Assembly (NCBI RefSeq): GCF_900475285.1
Contig: NZ_LS483370.1
Coordinates: 4,292,001 to 4,356,000 of the forward strand
Length of the DNA stretch: 64,000 nucleotides
Source: Pseudomonas taetrolens
Lineage (GTDB): Bacteria > Pseudomonadota > Gammaproteobacteria > Pseudomonadales > Pseudomonadaceae
Reading direction: 5' to 3'
Under the pieces are notes generated by a model. The model had not been told where the DNA came from. It worked only from the letters and a program-made list of their open reading frames with translations, and ran no database searches. Positions within the stretch are counted from its first letter, which is position 1; the number at the start of each line of letters is the position of its first letter. A program made the position numbers and the translations under genes. Shown one piece after another: positions 22,074 through 31,714 of this stretch.

Positions 22074-22985
22074 TCAGTTACTCCATTGGGCTCTCGGGTC
22101 GAATGCCGCTTTTTCGGCGAGGTCTTGCCACAGGACTTTGGTAGCCTCGTCGGTGTGCTTGGGCATCACCACTTTCAATTGGGCGTACAAATCACCGCGC
22201 TGGCCTTGCTTGTCTGTCAGGCCATGGCCTTTGATCCGCAAACGCTGACCGCTCTGGCTGTCCGGACGAATGGTCAGGTTGATCTTGCTGGTCAGGGTCG
22301 GCACTGCCACTTTGGTGCCCAGCGCCGCTTCCCACGGCGCCAGCGGAACCGTGATGATCAGGTCGTGACCTTCAACATCGAACATCGGGTGCGGGGCAAA
22401 GCGAATGATCAGGTACAAATCACCATTCCCCCCGCCGCCCACGCCCGGACCGCCCTGGCCTTTGAGACGGATGCGCTCGCCGTCTTCCACACCGGCCGGG
22501 ATCTTCACGTTCAGTGTCTTGTTGACACCTGCGATCTGGAAGCTGATCTGTTTCGACTCGCCGGACAGGGTTTCTTCAAGAAAAATCGGCAATTCCATTT
22601 CTACGTCCTGTCCACGACGACCCGCACTGCGACCTGACTGGCCACCAAAACCGCTGCTGCGCGAACCGAAGATCGAGCTGAAAAAGTCTGAAAAATCGCC
22701 CGAGTCTTCAAAGCCCGCACCGGCGTGACCCTGCCAGCCTGGTGGCCCCTGGAACGGCTGGCCATGCTGGCCGTACTTACGCAGTTCATCGTATTCCGCG
22801 CGTTTTTCGACACTTTTAAGGGCCTCATAGGCCTCGTTGACATCCTTGAACTTGCTCTCGGCGTCCTTTTCCTTGCTGACATCCGGGTGATACTTGCGCG
22901 CGAGCTTGCGATAGGCGGCCTTGATCGCCTTATCGTCGGCCGTGGGCTCGACACCCAGGATCTTGTAATAGTCTTTGAAGTCCAT
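22074..22985 (-). CDS. cbpA: Curved DNA-binding protein, DnaJ-type co-chaperone CbpA
   Basis: 303 residues. An N-terminal J domain with the HPD motif ([13 protein letters not shown]) is followed by a Gly/Phe-rich linker ([16 protein letters not shown]) and two C-terminal substrate-binding domains; the zinc-finger of DnaJ is absent, as in CbpA. The open frame extends to 23030, but [12 protein letters not shown] at 22985 is the family start. It stimulates DnaK and binds DNA. The yegD Hsp70 gene is divergently placed upstream. Confidence 0.95.
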   Translation of the reverse strand: MDFKDYYKILGVEPTADDKAIKAAYRKLARKYHPDVSKEKDAESKFKDVNEAYEALKSVEKRAEYDELRKYGQHGQPFQGPPGWQGHAGAGFEDSGDFSDFFSSIFGSRSSGFGGQSGRSAGRRGQDVEMELPIFLEETLSGESKQISFQIAGVNKTLNVKIPAGVEDGERIRLKGQGGPGVGGGGNGDLYLIIRFAPHPMFDVEGHDLIITVPLAPWEAALGTKVAVPTLTSKINLTIRPDSQSGQRLRIKGHGLTDKQGQRGDLYAQLKVVMPKHTDEATKVLWQDLAEKAAFDPRAQWSN

Positions 22986-23219
22986 GTAAGGATCACCATC
23001 CGTTATCAATATCGCGCAGTTCTTGCTCACCCAGGATGCTCGGGGTGCCCGGTCTGTCGATTGATCGCTCTCAATCGTCTGACTGAACTGTGCTGCAAAA
23101 GTTTATCGGCAGCCTACAGGCTTTTCGCCAGCCAACTACCAAGCCAATGTCTGGAAGGTTGGGGGTGAAGGATAGTCTTTCAAGGGGATTAAAACCTGCG
23201 ATTTAACGAATAGTCGCCC

Positions 23220-23248
23220 TTCGATTCTGCGGCGGTCTGGCATACACT
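23220..23248 (+). promoter_or_regulatory. Candidate sigma-70 promoter for yegD
   Basis: TTCGAT (23220-23225) and TACACT (23243-23248) are 17 bases apart, placing transcription start near 23255, about 27 bases before the gene. The rest of the 22986-23281 gap between cbpA and yegD shows no open frame I can support; it must also hold the cbpA promoter. Confidence 0.45.
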
Positions 23249-23281
23249 GCGCGGCCGTTTTTTAACCGGAACACAAACGAC

Positions 23282-24547
23282 ATGAAAAGCGCCTCTCCAG
23301 CACGTGCCTGCGGTATCGACTTTGGCACGTCCAACTCCACTGTCGGCTGGCTACGCCCAGGCGTGGAAACGCTCATTGCACTGGAGGACGACAAAATCAC
23401 CCTGCCCTCAGTGGTGTTCTTCAATATCGAAGAACGCCGTCCGGTGTATGGCCGTCTGGCGCTGCATGAGTATCTGGAAGGCTACGAAGGCCGGCTGATG
23501 CGCTCGCTGAAAAGCCTGCTGGGCTCCAAGCTGATCAAGCACGACACCAGCGTGCTCGGCACCGCAATGCCGTTCAAGGACCTGCTAGGCCTGTTTATCG
23601 GTCAGCTCAAACAGCGTGCCGAAGCTACCGCCGGTCGTGACTTTGAAGAAGTGGTTCTGGGTCGCCCGGTGTATTTCGTGGATGACGATCCCCTCGCCGA
23701 CCAGGAAGCCGAAAACACCTTGATCGACGTGGCGCGCAAAATCGGCTTCAAGGAAGTGTCGTTCCAGTATGAACCGATCGCCGCGGCCTTCGATTATGAG
23801 TCGACCATCGAACGTGAAGAGCTGGTACTGATTGTCGACATCGGCGGTGGTACATCCGACTTCTCGCTGGTGCGCCTGTCCCCGGAGCGCCGTGGCATGG
23901 ACCACCGCCAGGACGACATCCTGGCCACTGGCGGCGTGCACGTGGGCGGGACCGACTTCGACAAGCAGTTGAGCCTGCAAGGCGTCATGCCCCTGTTCGG
24001 TTACGGCAGCCGCATGAAAAGCGGTGCCTATATGCCCACCAGCCACCACATGAACCTGGCGACCTGGCACACCATCAACTCGGTGTACTCGCAAAAGTCC
24101 CAGCTGGCCCTGGGCAGCATGCGTTACGACATCGAAGACACCGGAGGCATCGACCGCCTGTTCAAGCTGATCGAGCAACGTGCCGGTCACTGGCTGGCCA
24201 TGGAAATCGAAGAAACCAAAATCGAACTGACCCAAAGCGACAGCCGCCATGTACCGCTGGATCGGGTTGAAGCCGGTCTGAGCGTAGAGTTGAGCCGGGC
24301 ACTGTTCGAAGCGTCGATCGACAACCAGCTGGAGCGCATCCGCAACAGCGTGACGAATTTGCTGGTCGGTGCCGGCGTAGGTGTCGAGCAGGTCGACACG
24401 GTGTTCTTCACCGGCGGTTCGAGCGGCATCCCGGCCTTGCGCCAGAGCGTCTCGGCCATGCTGCCCAACGCTCGCCACGTTGAAGGCAACATCTTTGGCA
24501 GCATCGGCAGCGGTCTGGCAATCGAAGCCAAAAAGCGTTACGGCTAA
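23282..24547 (+). CDS. yegD: Hsp70-family chaperone-like ATPase, YegD type
   Basis: 421 residues, only the actin-like ATPase part of an Hsp70 plus a short tail. Motifs are phosphate-1 CGIDFGTSNSTVG, connect EPIAAAFDYES, phosphate-2 LVLIVDIGGGTSDFSLV, and adenosine FFTGGSSGIPALR. There is no C-terminal substrate-binding domain of DnaK size, as in YegD. It is divergent from the cbpA co-chaperone gene. The client and physiological role are unknown. Confidence 0.92.
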   Translation: MKSASPARACGIDFGTSNSTVGWLRPGVETLIALEDDKITLPSVVFFNIEERRPVYGRLALHEYLEGYEGRLMRSLKSLLGSKLIKHDTSVLGTAMPFKDLLGLFIGQLKQRAEATAGRDFEEVVLGRPVYFVDDDPLADQEAENTLIDVARKIGFKEVSFQYEPIAAAFDYESTIEREELVLIVDIGGGTSDFSLVRLSPERRGMDHRQDDILATGGVHVGGTDFDKQLSLQGVMPLFGYGSRMKSGAYMPTSHHMNLATWHTINSVYSQKSQLALGSMRYDIEDTGGIDRLFKLIEQRAGHWLAMEIEETKIELTQSDSRHVPLDRVEAGLSVELSRALFEASIDNQLERIRNSVTNLLVGAGVGVEQVDTVFFTGGSSGIPALRQSVSAMLPNARHVEGNIFGSIGSGLAIEAKKRYG

Positions 24548-24557
24548 CAGCGCTCTC

Positions 24558-24654
24558 GTAGCCGCTGCCGCAGGCTGCGATGGGTTGTGCAGTGACCCTG
24601 CCTTTAAAAGGCGACGGTCCTGCCGCCCCTATCGCAGCCTGCGGCAGCGGCTAC
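24558..24654. repeat. REP element (inverted pair)
   Basis: GTAGCCGCTGCCGCAGGCTG at 24558 is the exact complement of CAGCCTGCGGCAGCGGCTAC ending at 24654; the arms extend to TCGCAG. The convergent 3' ends of yegD and the AI-2E-family gene flank it, so it may serve as a bidirectional mRNA end. Confidence 0.85.
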
Positions 24655-24658
24655 GGGT

Positions 24659-25669
24659 TCAGACCAACCCCGCCTGCTTCAGCTCACTTTTCAAATACGC
24701 ATAGTAAATCGGACCCGCCACCACCCCCGGGAGGCCGAAGGCTGCCTCGAATACCAGCATCGCCAACAGTAATTCCCACGATTTTGCGCTGATCTGCCCG
24801 CCGACGATTTTGGCGTTGAGGAAGTATTCCAGCTTGTGGATAACGATCAGGTAGCCCAATGCTCCCACTGCGACCCAGATCGACAGCGACAACCCGACAA
24901 TGGTGATCAGGGTGTTGGAGATCAGGTTGCCGATCACCGGCAGCAGGCCCAGCAGGAATGTCAGCACGATCAAGGTTTTGGTCAGTGGCAGGTGCACGCC
25001 GAACATCGGCAGAATCAGCGCCAGGAACACCCCGGTAAATACGGTGTTCAACAACGCGATCTTGATCTGCGCAAACACAATATTGCGAAACGCCTGCACC
25101 AACAGGTGCAAGCGCTCGAACAGCGCCGCGGACAACGGCTTGCGTCGGCTCACATCCGGAATGCGTTGCAAGGCAATGATGGCGCCCAGCACCATGCCGA
25201 TCAGCAAGGTCACAAACATGTGCGCTGCGTCTTTGCCCACCAGTTGCAAGTCGCTCAGGTGTTTGTTCATCCATGCGCCGATGGCCACGCGAAACTCGGC
25301 CGCACTGGCGGGTAGATACGCATCGATAAACGGCGGCAATTGCCCGCGCGCCCTGTCGACCACGACCATGAATTTGTTCAGTGAGGCGCCGGGATTTTCT
25401 GCTTCATGCAGTAAAAAGCTGATTGCACCGGCAAAGAGCAGCGCCAATACGCTGACCACTAGCGTGCCGAGCAGCGCCACGGCCAGCCAGCGCGCACGCC
25501 GCCCGGCAATCAGCCGCTGCAATTGCGGGGTGAGCATGTTGACCAGTTCGAAAACCAGTAAACCGGCCAGAAGGCTCGGCAACAAACGTAACGGAAAAAC
25601 CAGTAACAGGCCGCCAGCAATGATGATGTAACTGGCCAGAATGATGTGACGTTGAGAAAACGATGGCAT
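24659..25669 (-). CDS. AI-2E/PerM family transporter
   Basis: 336 residues with about eight hydrophobic helices in the family pattern: helices at 10-50, a soluble central segment (about 85-150), then a bundle ending in LLGLLPVIGNLISNTLI and FGLPGVVAGPIYYAYLK. The family includes TqsA and Na+/H+ antiporter-like PerM proteins, so substrate and direction are open. Monocistronic, convergent with yegD. Confidence 0.88.
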   Translation of the reverse strand: MPSFSQRHIILASYIIIAGGLLLVFPLRLLPSLLAGLLVFELVNMLTPQLQRLIAGRRARWLAVALLGTLVVSVLALLFAGAISFLLHEAENPGASLNKFMVVVDRARGQLPPFIDAYLPASAAEFRVAIGAWMNKHLSDLQLVGKDAAHMFVTLLIGMVLGAIIALQRIPDVSRRKPLSAALFERLHLLVQAFRNIVFAQIKIALLNTVFTGVFLALILPMFGVHLPLTKTLIVLTFLLGLLPVIGNLISNTLITIVGLSLSIWVAVGALGYLIVIHKLEYFLNAKIVGGQISAKSWELLLAMLVFEAAFGLPGVVAGPIYYAYLKSELKQAGLV

Positions 25670-25796
25670 ACAGCCTCAGACCAGGCAGCGCGAATGGACC
25701 GGCAGTCTGCCAGCCTTCGCCGGGGATCACTAGAATTTGTAACGGCATCTGGCCTGTAGCCGAAGCCTGCTGCCCGCGGCTACAGGCTCAGGGAGG

Positions 25797-26078
25797 TTAT
25801 TTCTTCTTCAGGCACTCGCTCATGAATGCTTTGCGCTCATCGCCTTTGAGGGCCTGGGTGCCCGCGGTGGCGTTGCAGGTTTTCATTTTTTCTTGTTGCG
25901 TGGCCGGTTTGGCTTTGAGGCAGGTACTCATGAAGGCTTTGCGCTCATCACCCTTGAGGGTTTTGGCGCCGGCCTCGGCGTTGCAGGTGGTCATTTTGTT
26001 TTGTTGGGCAGTGGCCGCAAATCCTTGGGAACACAACAGCAAACCCATCATCAACAGAGGAACGCGCAGCATCTTCAT
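25797..26078 (-). CDS. psiF: PsiF-repeat periplasmic protein
   Basis: 93 residues: signal peptide (to about GFAA), then two copies of the PsiF repeat, (M)xTCNAxAGxxxLKGDERKAFMSxCLK, each with a Cys pair. In E. coli psiF is phosphate-starvation inducible; its function is unknown. AAGGAG lies upstream of the ATG. No clear Pho box was found in the 100 bases upstream; a TACAAT -10 element sits at 26126-26131 on this strand. Confidence 0.9.
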   Translation of the reverse strand: MKMLRVPLLMMGLLLCSQGFAATAQQNKMTTCNAEAGAKTLKGDERKAFMSTCLKAKPATQQEKMKTCNATAGTQALKGDERKAFMSECLKKK

Positions 26079-26168
26079 GGAGTTTTCTCCTTATTGCCGC
26101 ACCGAGTGGCAGCGGACTTATCGGCATTGTAGACAAACTCTGTTACACCTACAGCCCGTCCGCGCGTT

Positions 26169-26953
26169 TTAAAGATGCTGAACCTGACGTCGGTATTGCT
26201 CGGGTGTACACCCAGCCTGACGCTGAAACATCGCGATGAATGCCGATGACGAGCTGTATCCCATGTCGAAGCCGACATCCTGCACGCTGCGCCCGGACTC
26301 CAGAGCCTCTATCGCGACCAGAAAGCGCAGGCGCTGACGCCACTCGCCGAAGCTCATGCCCAGCTCACGCACAAACAAACGCGCCAGTGTTCGCTCGCTG
26401 ACATGCACCTGATCAGCCCACTGCCCCAGCGGCCGGTTATCGCCTGGATGGTGTTGCAACGCCTCCAGCACCAGCAGCAGCCCGGGATGATGCGCATACG
26501 GTAGGTAGCACTGATGCTCGGGGGCCTGACGCAATTGATCGACGAGCACTTGCGCCAGACGAATATCCGCCTCGCTTTGGGGGATATTGATATCGCGCCG
26601 GGCGAAGTCACTGAGTATGGCCTTGAGGATGTCACTGATGGCCAAAGTGACCGGCCGGGTCGGCAGGTGCTGACAGTGCTGGGTGTCCAGATACACCGAG
26701 CGGTACACAATCGCCTGCGCGTTATAGGCACTGTGCACGGTATGGGGGGAACCCAGACCGCATATTGCGGGGGCGACATGAAGCGCTGGCCCTGGATCTC
26801 GAACCGCATGACCCCGTGGGCCACGTAGTCCAGCGAACCCCAGGCATGCACGTGTGGCGCGGCATGGCTGTCGGCCGCAATTTCGGCGTAACGGAAATAG
26901 ACCGGGGCCGGTAAGCCATCGAATTCAGGAACGCTGATCAGGTTCTTGCGCAT
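26169..26953 (-). pseudogene. AraC-family transcriptional regulator, broken by a -1 frameshift
   Basis: The N-terminal cupin part (MRKNLISVPEFDGLPAPV... to QYAVWVPP) reads in one frame from 26953. The rest (HSAYNAQAIVYRSVYL onward, with two helix-turn-helix units ISDILKAILSD... and SVQDVGFDMGYSSSSAFIAMF) reads in another frame to 26169. The shift falls in a run of six G (26744-26749); a seventh would restore VPPHTVHSAYN and a 261-residue protein of normal AraC length. It is divergent from the DMT exporter gene, which it would be expected to control. Either a true mutation, a slippage site or a sequencing error. Confidence 0.85.
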
Positions 26954-27050
26954 GCTGTCTGGATCTAAACAAAGATTGGCTGGATTGAAGTATAGGCCTG
27001 CAGACAGACAAGCGGATAATCCCCGCTCATTCATCGTGTGGTTGTGACTG

Positions 27051-27935
27051 ATGCAATACGCTTTCCCGCTGCTGGCCATTTTTATCTGGGCCGGCAACAA
27101 CGTGATCACCAAAATGGCCGTGGGGGCGATCTTCCCGTCCGAGATCGGCTTTTATCGCTGGCTGCTGGCCGGCCTGCTGTTAACGCCGTTCATGCTCAAG
27201 CCGATCATTGCCAACTGGTCAATCATCCGCCCCAACCTGGGCAAGATTTTCATCCTTGGCGTACTCGGCATGGCGGTTTATCAAAGCCTGGCCTACTACG
27301 CTGCCGCCCGTACCTCAGCCACTAACATGGGCATCATCCTGTCACTGATGCCGTTGATGGTGCTGGCCATGTCCATCATCAGCCTGGGCCAGCGCCTGAC
27401 CGCCGGCGCCTTGTTCGGCGCCATGCTGTCGTTTGTCGGTGTGCTGGTAGTGGTTTCCAGTGGCAGCCTCGGCCTTTTGTTCGAGCAAGGCCTGAACCAG
27501 GGCGACGCGATGATGCTGATCGCCACCCTGGCCTATGCGATTTACAGCACGCTGCTGAAGAAATGGCAGCTGCGGCTCCCTCCCTTGCAGATGCTGTACC
27601 TGCAAGTGCTGGTAGCGATTGTGGTGCTGTTTCCGCTGTACCTGCTTTCACCCAAGATCGGCCCCTCGGTACACAACATCGGGCTGGTGCTGTATGCCTG
27701 CGTGCTGGCGTCGATGCTCGCCCCGCTGGCGTGGATGAAAGCCATTGCCCTGCTGGGGCCGAGCCGGACCACGCTGTTTTTCAATCTGTTGCCGCTACTC
27801 ACCGCGCTGATTGCGACCGTGGTACTGAACGAGCAGCTGCACGCTTATCACCTGATCGGCGGCGCACTGACCCTGGCCGGGGTCATCCTTTCGGAGCGCT
27901 GGACCACACCGCTGGGCAAGCCCAAGACGGCGTAA
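27051..27935 (+). CDS. DMT-superfamily exporter (EamA/RhaT type)
   Basis: 294 residues, ten membrane helices in two EamA halves (about 1-140 and 150-285). The start region AFPLLAIFIWAGNNVITKMA and the second-half PLAWMKAIALLGPSRTTLFFNLLPLLTALIA are typical of drug/metabolite exporters. Divergent from the AraC regulator gene across a 97-base gap, a common regulator-exporter pairing. Substrate unknown. Confidence 0.9.
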   Translation: MQYAFPLLAIFIWAGNNVITKMAVGAIFPSEIGFYRWLLAGLLLTPFMLKPIIANWSIIRPNLGKIFILGVLGMAVYQSLAYYAAARTSATNMGIILSLMPLMVLAMSIISLGQRLTAGALFGAMLSFVGVLVVVSSGSLGLLFEQGLNQGDAMMLIATLAYAIYSTLLKKWQLRLPPLQMLYLQVLVAIVVLFPLYLLSPKIGPSVHNIGLVLYACVLASMLAPLAWMKAIALLGPSRTTLFFNLLPLLTALIATVVLNEQLHAYHLIGGALTLAGVILSERWTTPLGKPKTA

Positions 27936-28055
27936 ACAGCCAGGCGCAGCGCCGGGCGAAATCCGATAAAACTTTCTCTGCGCTCAAGACTCACAACTAA
28001 CGAACCGACCTTGCCAACAGAGCCAGGCGGCAACCGGATGAGTGAGGAGAATGAA

Positions 28056-28586
28056 ATGACCCAGATGCATTTATCGGATAAACAGACCCTTCGCGAACGC
28101 GCTCGCAAGAACGTTGAAGACGGTGCCGTGACTGAAGGCTACAGCGCCGACCGCGAAGAAATCCTGCGTTTGCTCAATGAGTCACTGGCAACGGAATGGG
28201 TCTGTGTCTTGCGCTACAAGCGCCACCATTTCATGGCCACCGGCCTGAAAGCCAGCGTGGCGGCAGCGGAGTTTCTGGAGCATGCGACTCAGGAAATGGA
28301 ACACGCTGACAAACTGGCCGAACGCATCGTGCAACTGGGAGGCGAGCCGGAATTCAACCCCGACCTGCTGTCCAAAAATGCCCATGCGCAATACGTGGCC
28401 GGCAATACGCTAAAAGAAATGGTCTATGAAGACCTGGTTGCCGAGCGCATTGCCATCGACAGCTACCGTGAAATGATCCAGTACATCGGCGACAAGGATC
28501 CGACTACCCGCCGGATTCTGGAAGACATCCTCGCCCAAGAGGAAGAACACGCCGACGACATGGCGGATATTCTGCAAGACCTGTAA
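28056..28586 (+). CDS. Ferritin-like protein (bacterioferritin/Dps-type four-helix bundle)
   Basis: 176 residues. The diiron ligands of a ferritin bundle can be seen in SLATEWVCVLRYKRHH, EFLEHATQEMEHADKLAER, EDLVAERIAIDSYREM and DILAQEEEHADDM (ExxH-type pairs). The ATG at 28056 is used because GAGGAG (28044-28049) lies 6 bases upstream; an earlier in-frame ATG at 28011 lacks a site. It probably stores or detoxifies iron. A strong terminator follows. Confidence 0.9.
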   Translation: MTQMHLSDKQTLRERARKNVEDGAVTEGYSADREEILRLLNESLATEWVCVLRYKRHHFMATGLKASVAAAEFLEHATQEMEHADKLAERIVQLGGEPEFNPDLLSKNAHAQYVAGNTLKEMVYEDLVAERIAIDSYREMIQYIGDKDPTTRRILEDILAQEEEHADDMADILQDL

Positions 28587-28600
28587 TCGCCCCGGCCATT

Positions 28601-28639
28601 AAAAAGCCCGCCCACATGAGAATGAGGGCGGGCTTTTTT
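28601..28639. terminator. Bidirectional intrinsic terminator
   Basis: AAAAAGCCCGCCC (28601-28613) pairs with GGGCGGGCTTTTTT (28626-28639) around a 12-base loop, with a T-run on both strands. It separates the convergent ferritin-like and AsmA genes. Confidence 0.92.
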
Positions 28640-28680
28640 GGGCCTGCGATCGTCAGGCCCGACCGCGCAAGTTCAGGCCC

Positions 28681-30747
28681 TTACTTCACGGTTTTCGGTA
28701 CTTTACCCTGCTGCATTTGCTGCAGCAGCGGAGCGCACTCGTTGGGCTCCCCCCCGCTGGGGGCGATCAGAGCAAGCAAGCCGGCAGCCGGGCCGGCGAT
28801 CACACCCAGCGCGACCATCCCTGCGCCACGCAACAGCAGCGGCACCGCTTGAACACCTGCCGACGGGTTGGCAAAGGTGCCACGCACGTACAATGGCGAG
28901 CGCAATGAAAACAGGCGCAGCCCCTTGGATTCAGGCGTGATTTGCAAGTCGAGCTGTTCGGTGGCGAGGTTAACCGTACCGTCGATATAGATAATCGCGT
29001 TTTCGGTATCAAACACGAACAGCCGGGGACTGGCCAACCCGTTTTTGATCCCGAAGTCTGCGGCCGCGCAGTTGATCTTCACTTCTTCATCGCCAAAGAT
29101 CTTGCTCACCACGTAGTTGCCGACGTTCAGTCCGGCAATTTCCATCAGACTGCGGCTGATAGCCCCGTCATTGATGATCATCTTCAGGTCACCATTGGCG
29201 GTGGCCAGCAGCCTGGCTACCGAGTTACCGGTGCCCGTGAGGGCAGCATCGCCATTCAGCTCACCGAAGCTGGTCTTCATCGGCTCAAATGCCGGGAACA
29301 ACTGCTTGAGTTTGAACTTGCGCGCCGTCAGCTTGGCCCGCCCCGTTAATGGCGTACCCCGACCGTTCAGGCGAATTTGCGCATCCAGCTTGCCACCTGC
29401 CACCCCGAAACGCAGCGGCTCAAGGCTGAGCACACCATCCTCGAGCACCAAGTGCGTGTAGAGGTCGGTGAAAGGAAGATCTGCGCTGTGCACAATGCGT
29501 TTGCCGGTGAATTCGACATCGGCATCCATTTCGCGCCAACGCTCGGTGCGGAACTCTTCGACCGGCAACACTTTACCCGCCGGTTGTTTACTTGCACCAC
29601 CCCGGGCCTTTTGCTCGGTGTTGGAGTCTGCTCCGATCAAGGGCCCCAGGTCAGTCATCAGCAACTGATTGGACACCAGCGCCCCGCTCAACTTGGGACG
29701 CGGCTGAGTGGCGACATAGTTGAGGCTGCCATGAATGTCGCTGTCGCCAATCTTGCCGTTGAAGTTTTCATAGGTGAACGCCGCACCGCCGGGCTCATGC
29801 AGCTTGGCAATCAAGTGACCATCGGTGGCATAAGGCGGCGAATCCGGCAGTGTCACGCCGGTCAACGGATACAGATTGCTCAGGCTGTTGCCGGACAATT
29901 TCAGGCGCAGATCCAGCGCCCCCAGGTTGAGCGGATCGGTCAAGGTCCCGGCCAGCGCGACCCGGGTGTCGGCAATGCTCACCTCGGCCTGCAACGGGAA
30001 CGGTTTGTCCGCGTCTTGCAAGGCCAGCAGGCCGCCAATTTTGCCGGTGCCATTGAGTTTCTGGCCGTGGTACTGGCCCTTCACCTTCAAGGCGAACGCA
30101 TAGTCCTGCGCCCGGGCGCCTTTTTCCTGAGCCTTTTTTGCTGCAGCCTCACCGACGATTTCATTGAAGGGGATAGGTTTGCCCAGCGGGTCTATCAACA
30201 CATCCAGCCGGGTTTTAAGCGTTTGGTCATTTAACGTCACGTGCCCCTTGTCGAAACCAATCGCACCTATATCCACCTTCCAGCTGGAGGGTTGTGCATC
30301 CGGGTCTTTGGGGTCAAAGGTGAACGTCCAGTTGGCGCGACCATCCGCCAGACGCTCCAGACTGGCGCTGGGCCGAGTCAGGTCAATACGCGGAATGGCC
30401 ACGGTTTCGGTCAGCAGGGCCAGCGGCGACAAGCGCAGTTCGACCTTTTCCAGGCTGGCCATCTGCGGTGCTTTCGACCACTCGGGATTGCCCAGGCTCA
30501 AGTCTTCAGCAATGACGTGCGGCCACGGCACCCATGCCCGCCAGCCACCCTCGTCCTCCTCTCGTTGCCAGCGCACGGCCAGGTTGCCGTTGATGGCAAA
30601 CGGACGATGGAGTATCTCGGAGACTTTGCTGTTGATGGTCGGCTTGATGCGGTTCCAGTCGAAGGTAGCGAGGAGCACTACCAGCACCGCCACCAGCAGC
30701 ACCAAAATACCGCCAATCCAGGCAAGGGTTTTACGGGTGCGCGTCAT
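28681..30747 (-). CDS. AsmA-family inner-membrane-anchored protein
   Basis: 688 residues. One N-terminal membrane helix (residues 8-28) followed by a long periplasmic beta-rich region; the AsmA signature is in DWNRIKPTINSKVSEILHRPFAINGNL and the C-terminal DLKMIINDGAISRSLMEIAGLNVGNYVV. AsmA-like proteins are bridge-like lipid-transport factors at the envelope. AAGGAG lies before the ATG. It ends 42 bases from the shared terminator. Confidence 0.92.
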   Translation of the reverse strand: MTRTRKTLAWIGGILVLLVAVLVVLLATFDWNRIKPTINSKVSEILHRPFAINGNLAVRWQREEDEGGWRAWVPWPHVIAEDLSLGNPEWSKAPQMASLEKVELRLSPLALLTETVAIPRIDLTRPSASLERLADGRANWTFTFDPKDPDAQPSSWKVDIGAIGFDKGHVTLNDQTLKTRLDVLIDPLGKPIPFNEIVGEAAAKKAQEKGARAQDYAFALKVKGQYHGQKLNGTGKIGGLLALQDADKPFPLQAEVSIADTRVALAGTLTDPLNLGALDLRLKLSGNSLSNLYPLTGVTLPDSPPYATDGHLIAKLHEPGGAAFTYENFNGKIGDSDIHGSLNYVATQPRPKLSGALVSNQLLMTDLGPLIGADSNTEQKARGGASKQPAGKVLPVEEFRTERWREMDADVEFTGKRIVHSADLPFTDLYTHLVLEDGVLSLEPLRFGVAGGKLDAQIRLNGRGTPLTGRAKLTARKFKLKQLFPAFEPMKTSFGELNGDAALTGTGNSVARLLATANGDLKMIINDGAISRSLMEIAGLNVGNYVVSKIFGDEEVKINCAAADFGIKNGLASPRLFVFDTENAIIYIDGTVNLATEQLDLQITPESKGLRLFSLRSPLYVRGTFANPSAGVQAVPLLLRGAGMVALGVIAGPAAGLLALIAPSGGEPNECAPLLQQMQQGKVPKTVK

Positions 30748-30761
30748 CTTACGGCTCCTTC

Positions 30762-30944
30762 ATGACTGCTGAACGTCCTATTAGCGACGCTGATAAAAGT
30801 ACGACTGACAAACACGACTCAAGGTTTAACCCAGGTGCCGCACTCGCAGAAAAAAACCAACCTGCGGGGTTCCCGGCATCGGTCGTGAAGCCCGCTGACA
30901 GGCCTGTCACTGTCGCCAAGACCTCCACCAAAGCCTCGGGCTAG
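30762..30944 (+). CDS. Possible 60-residue small protein, unrecognised
   Basis: An open frame divergent from the AsmA gene encodes a hydrophilic, proline- and lysine-containing peptide (MTAERPISDADKSTTDKHDS...). It has no ribosome-binding site: the AAGGAG overlapping its start serves the AsmA gene on the other strand. The composition is protein-like, but nothing else supports it. Confidence 0.25.
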   Translation: MTAERPISDADKSTTDKHDSRFNPGAALAEKNQPAGFPASVVKPADRPVTVAKTSTKASG

Positions 30945-31071
30945 AGAGCTTAAGCCTGCACAATCAATTCTGTTGATTATTACCATTGTCCTGATGAACT
31001 TTGATATCGGATTTCCAAGCGTAGCATTGCCTCCACACCCACTGTTTGCACTGCTACGGAGCACCGACACC

Positions 31072-31527
31072 ATGAAACGCCCCTTATTGCTTGGCCTGAC
31101 CCTTTCGCTGTTTGCGATTAACGCCTTCGCCCAGCCTGCTGACGAAGAACCGACCCCGATGGCACAACCGGCCTCAAGCACCCTGACCCAGCCTCTCAAC
31201 CCGGTGGCCGAAGATGGCGCACAACGCACGCTGGATCAACAAAACCGTGTCGCTGAAGACGGCGCACAACGCACGCTGGATCAACAAAACCGTGTCGCTG
31301 AAGACGGCGCACAACGCACGCTGGATCAACAAAACCGTGTCGCTGAAGACGGCGCACAACGCACGCTGAATCAACAAAACCGCGTCGCTGAAGACGGCGC
31401 ACAACGCACACTGGATCAACAAAATCGCGTCGCTGAAGACGGCTATGATCGCACCCAGAAGCAGTTGAACCGTGTGGCCGAAGGTGGCGCGGAACGCCTG
31501 GCAGAAAGGAATCAACGTGCAAGCTGA
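31072..31527 (+). CDS. Secreted protein of seven 15-residue tandem repeats
   Basis: 151 residues. Signal peptide MKRPLLLGLTLSLFAINAFA, cleavage before QP, then a short acidic/proline linker and seven copies of RVAEDGAQRTLDQQN (residues about 44-148). Units 1-5 are nearly identical, units 6 (RVAEDGYDRTQKQLN) and 7 (RVAEGGAERLAERNQ) are diverged, which points to recent expansion from the 5' side. GGAG lies 9 bases before the ATG at 31072. The repeats are hydrophilic and probably helical or disordered. I do not recognise a function. Confidence 0.8.
   Translation: MKRPLLLGLTLSLFAINAFAQPADEEPTPMAQPASSTLTQPLNPVAEDGAQRTLDQQNRVAEDGAQRTLDQQNRVAEDGAQRTLDQQNRVAEDGAQRTLNQQNRVAEDGAQRTLDQQNRVAEDGYDRTQKQLNRVAEGGAERLAERNQRAS
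31201..31515 (+). repeat. Seven-copy 45-bp in-frame tandem repeat
   Basis: The period is exactly 45 bases. Copies 2 and 3 (from 31246 and 31291) are identical; copies 4 and 5 differ by single substitutions. Repeats with this identity expand and contract by slippage, so copy number should differ between strains. Confidence 0.95.
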
Positions 31528-31714
31528 CATTCTCCTGGTAACCGCTGCCGTCAGGTTGCGATAAGAGCAGCAGGCTCCTCAAAACATCAGGACTGCTACA
31601 CCTCCCATCGCAGCTATCGGCATCGGTTCACCAGGATTGCCAACCACACCGTTCGACGTCATCAAAGCTGATTTGCTAGAGTGCGCTGCTGCACTAGTCA
31701 GGAAGACCAGCCCG

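Noticed and set aside
31201..31515. CRISPR array
   Set aside because: The 45-bp repeats are directly adjacent with no spacers and are translated in frame.
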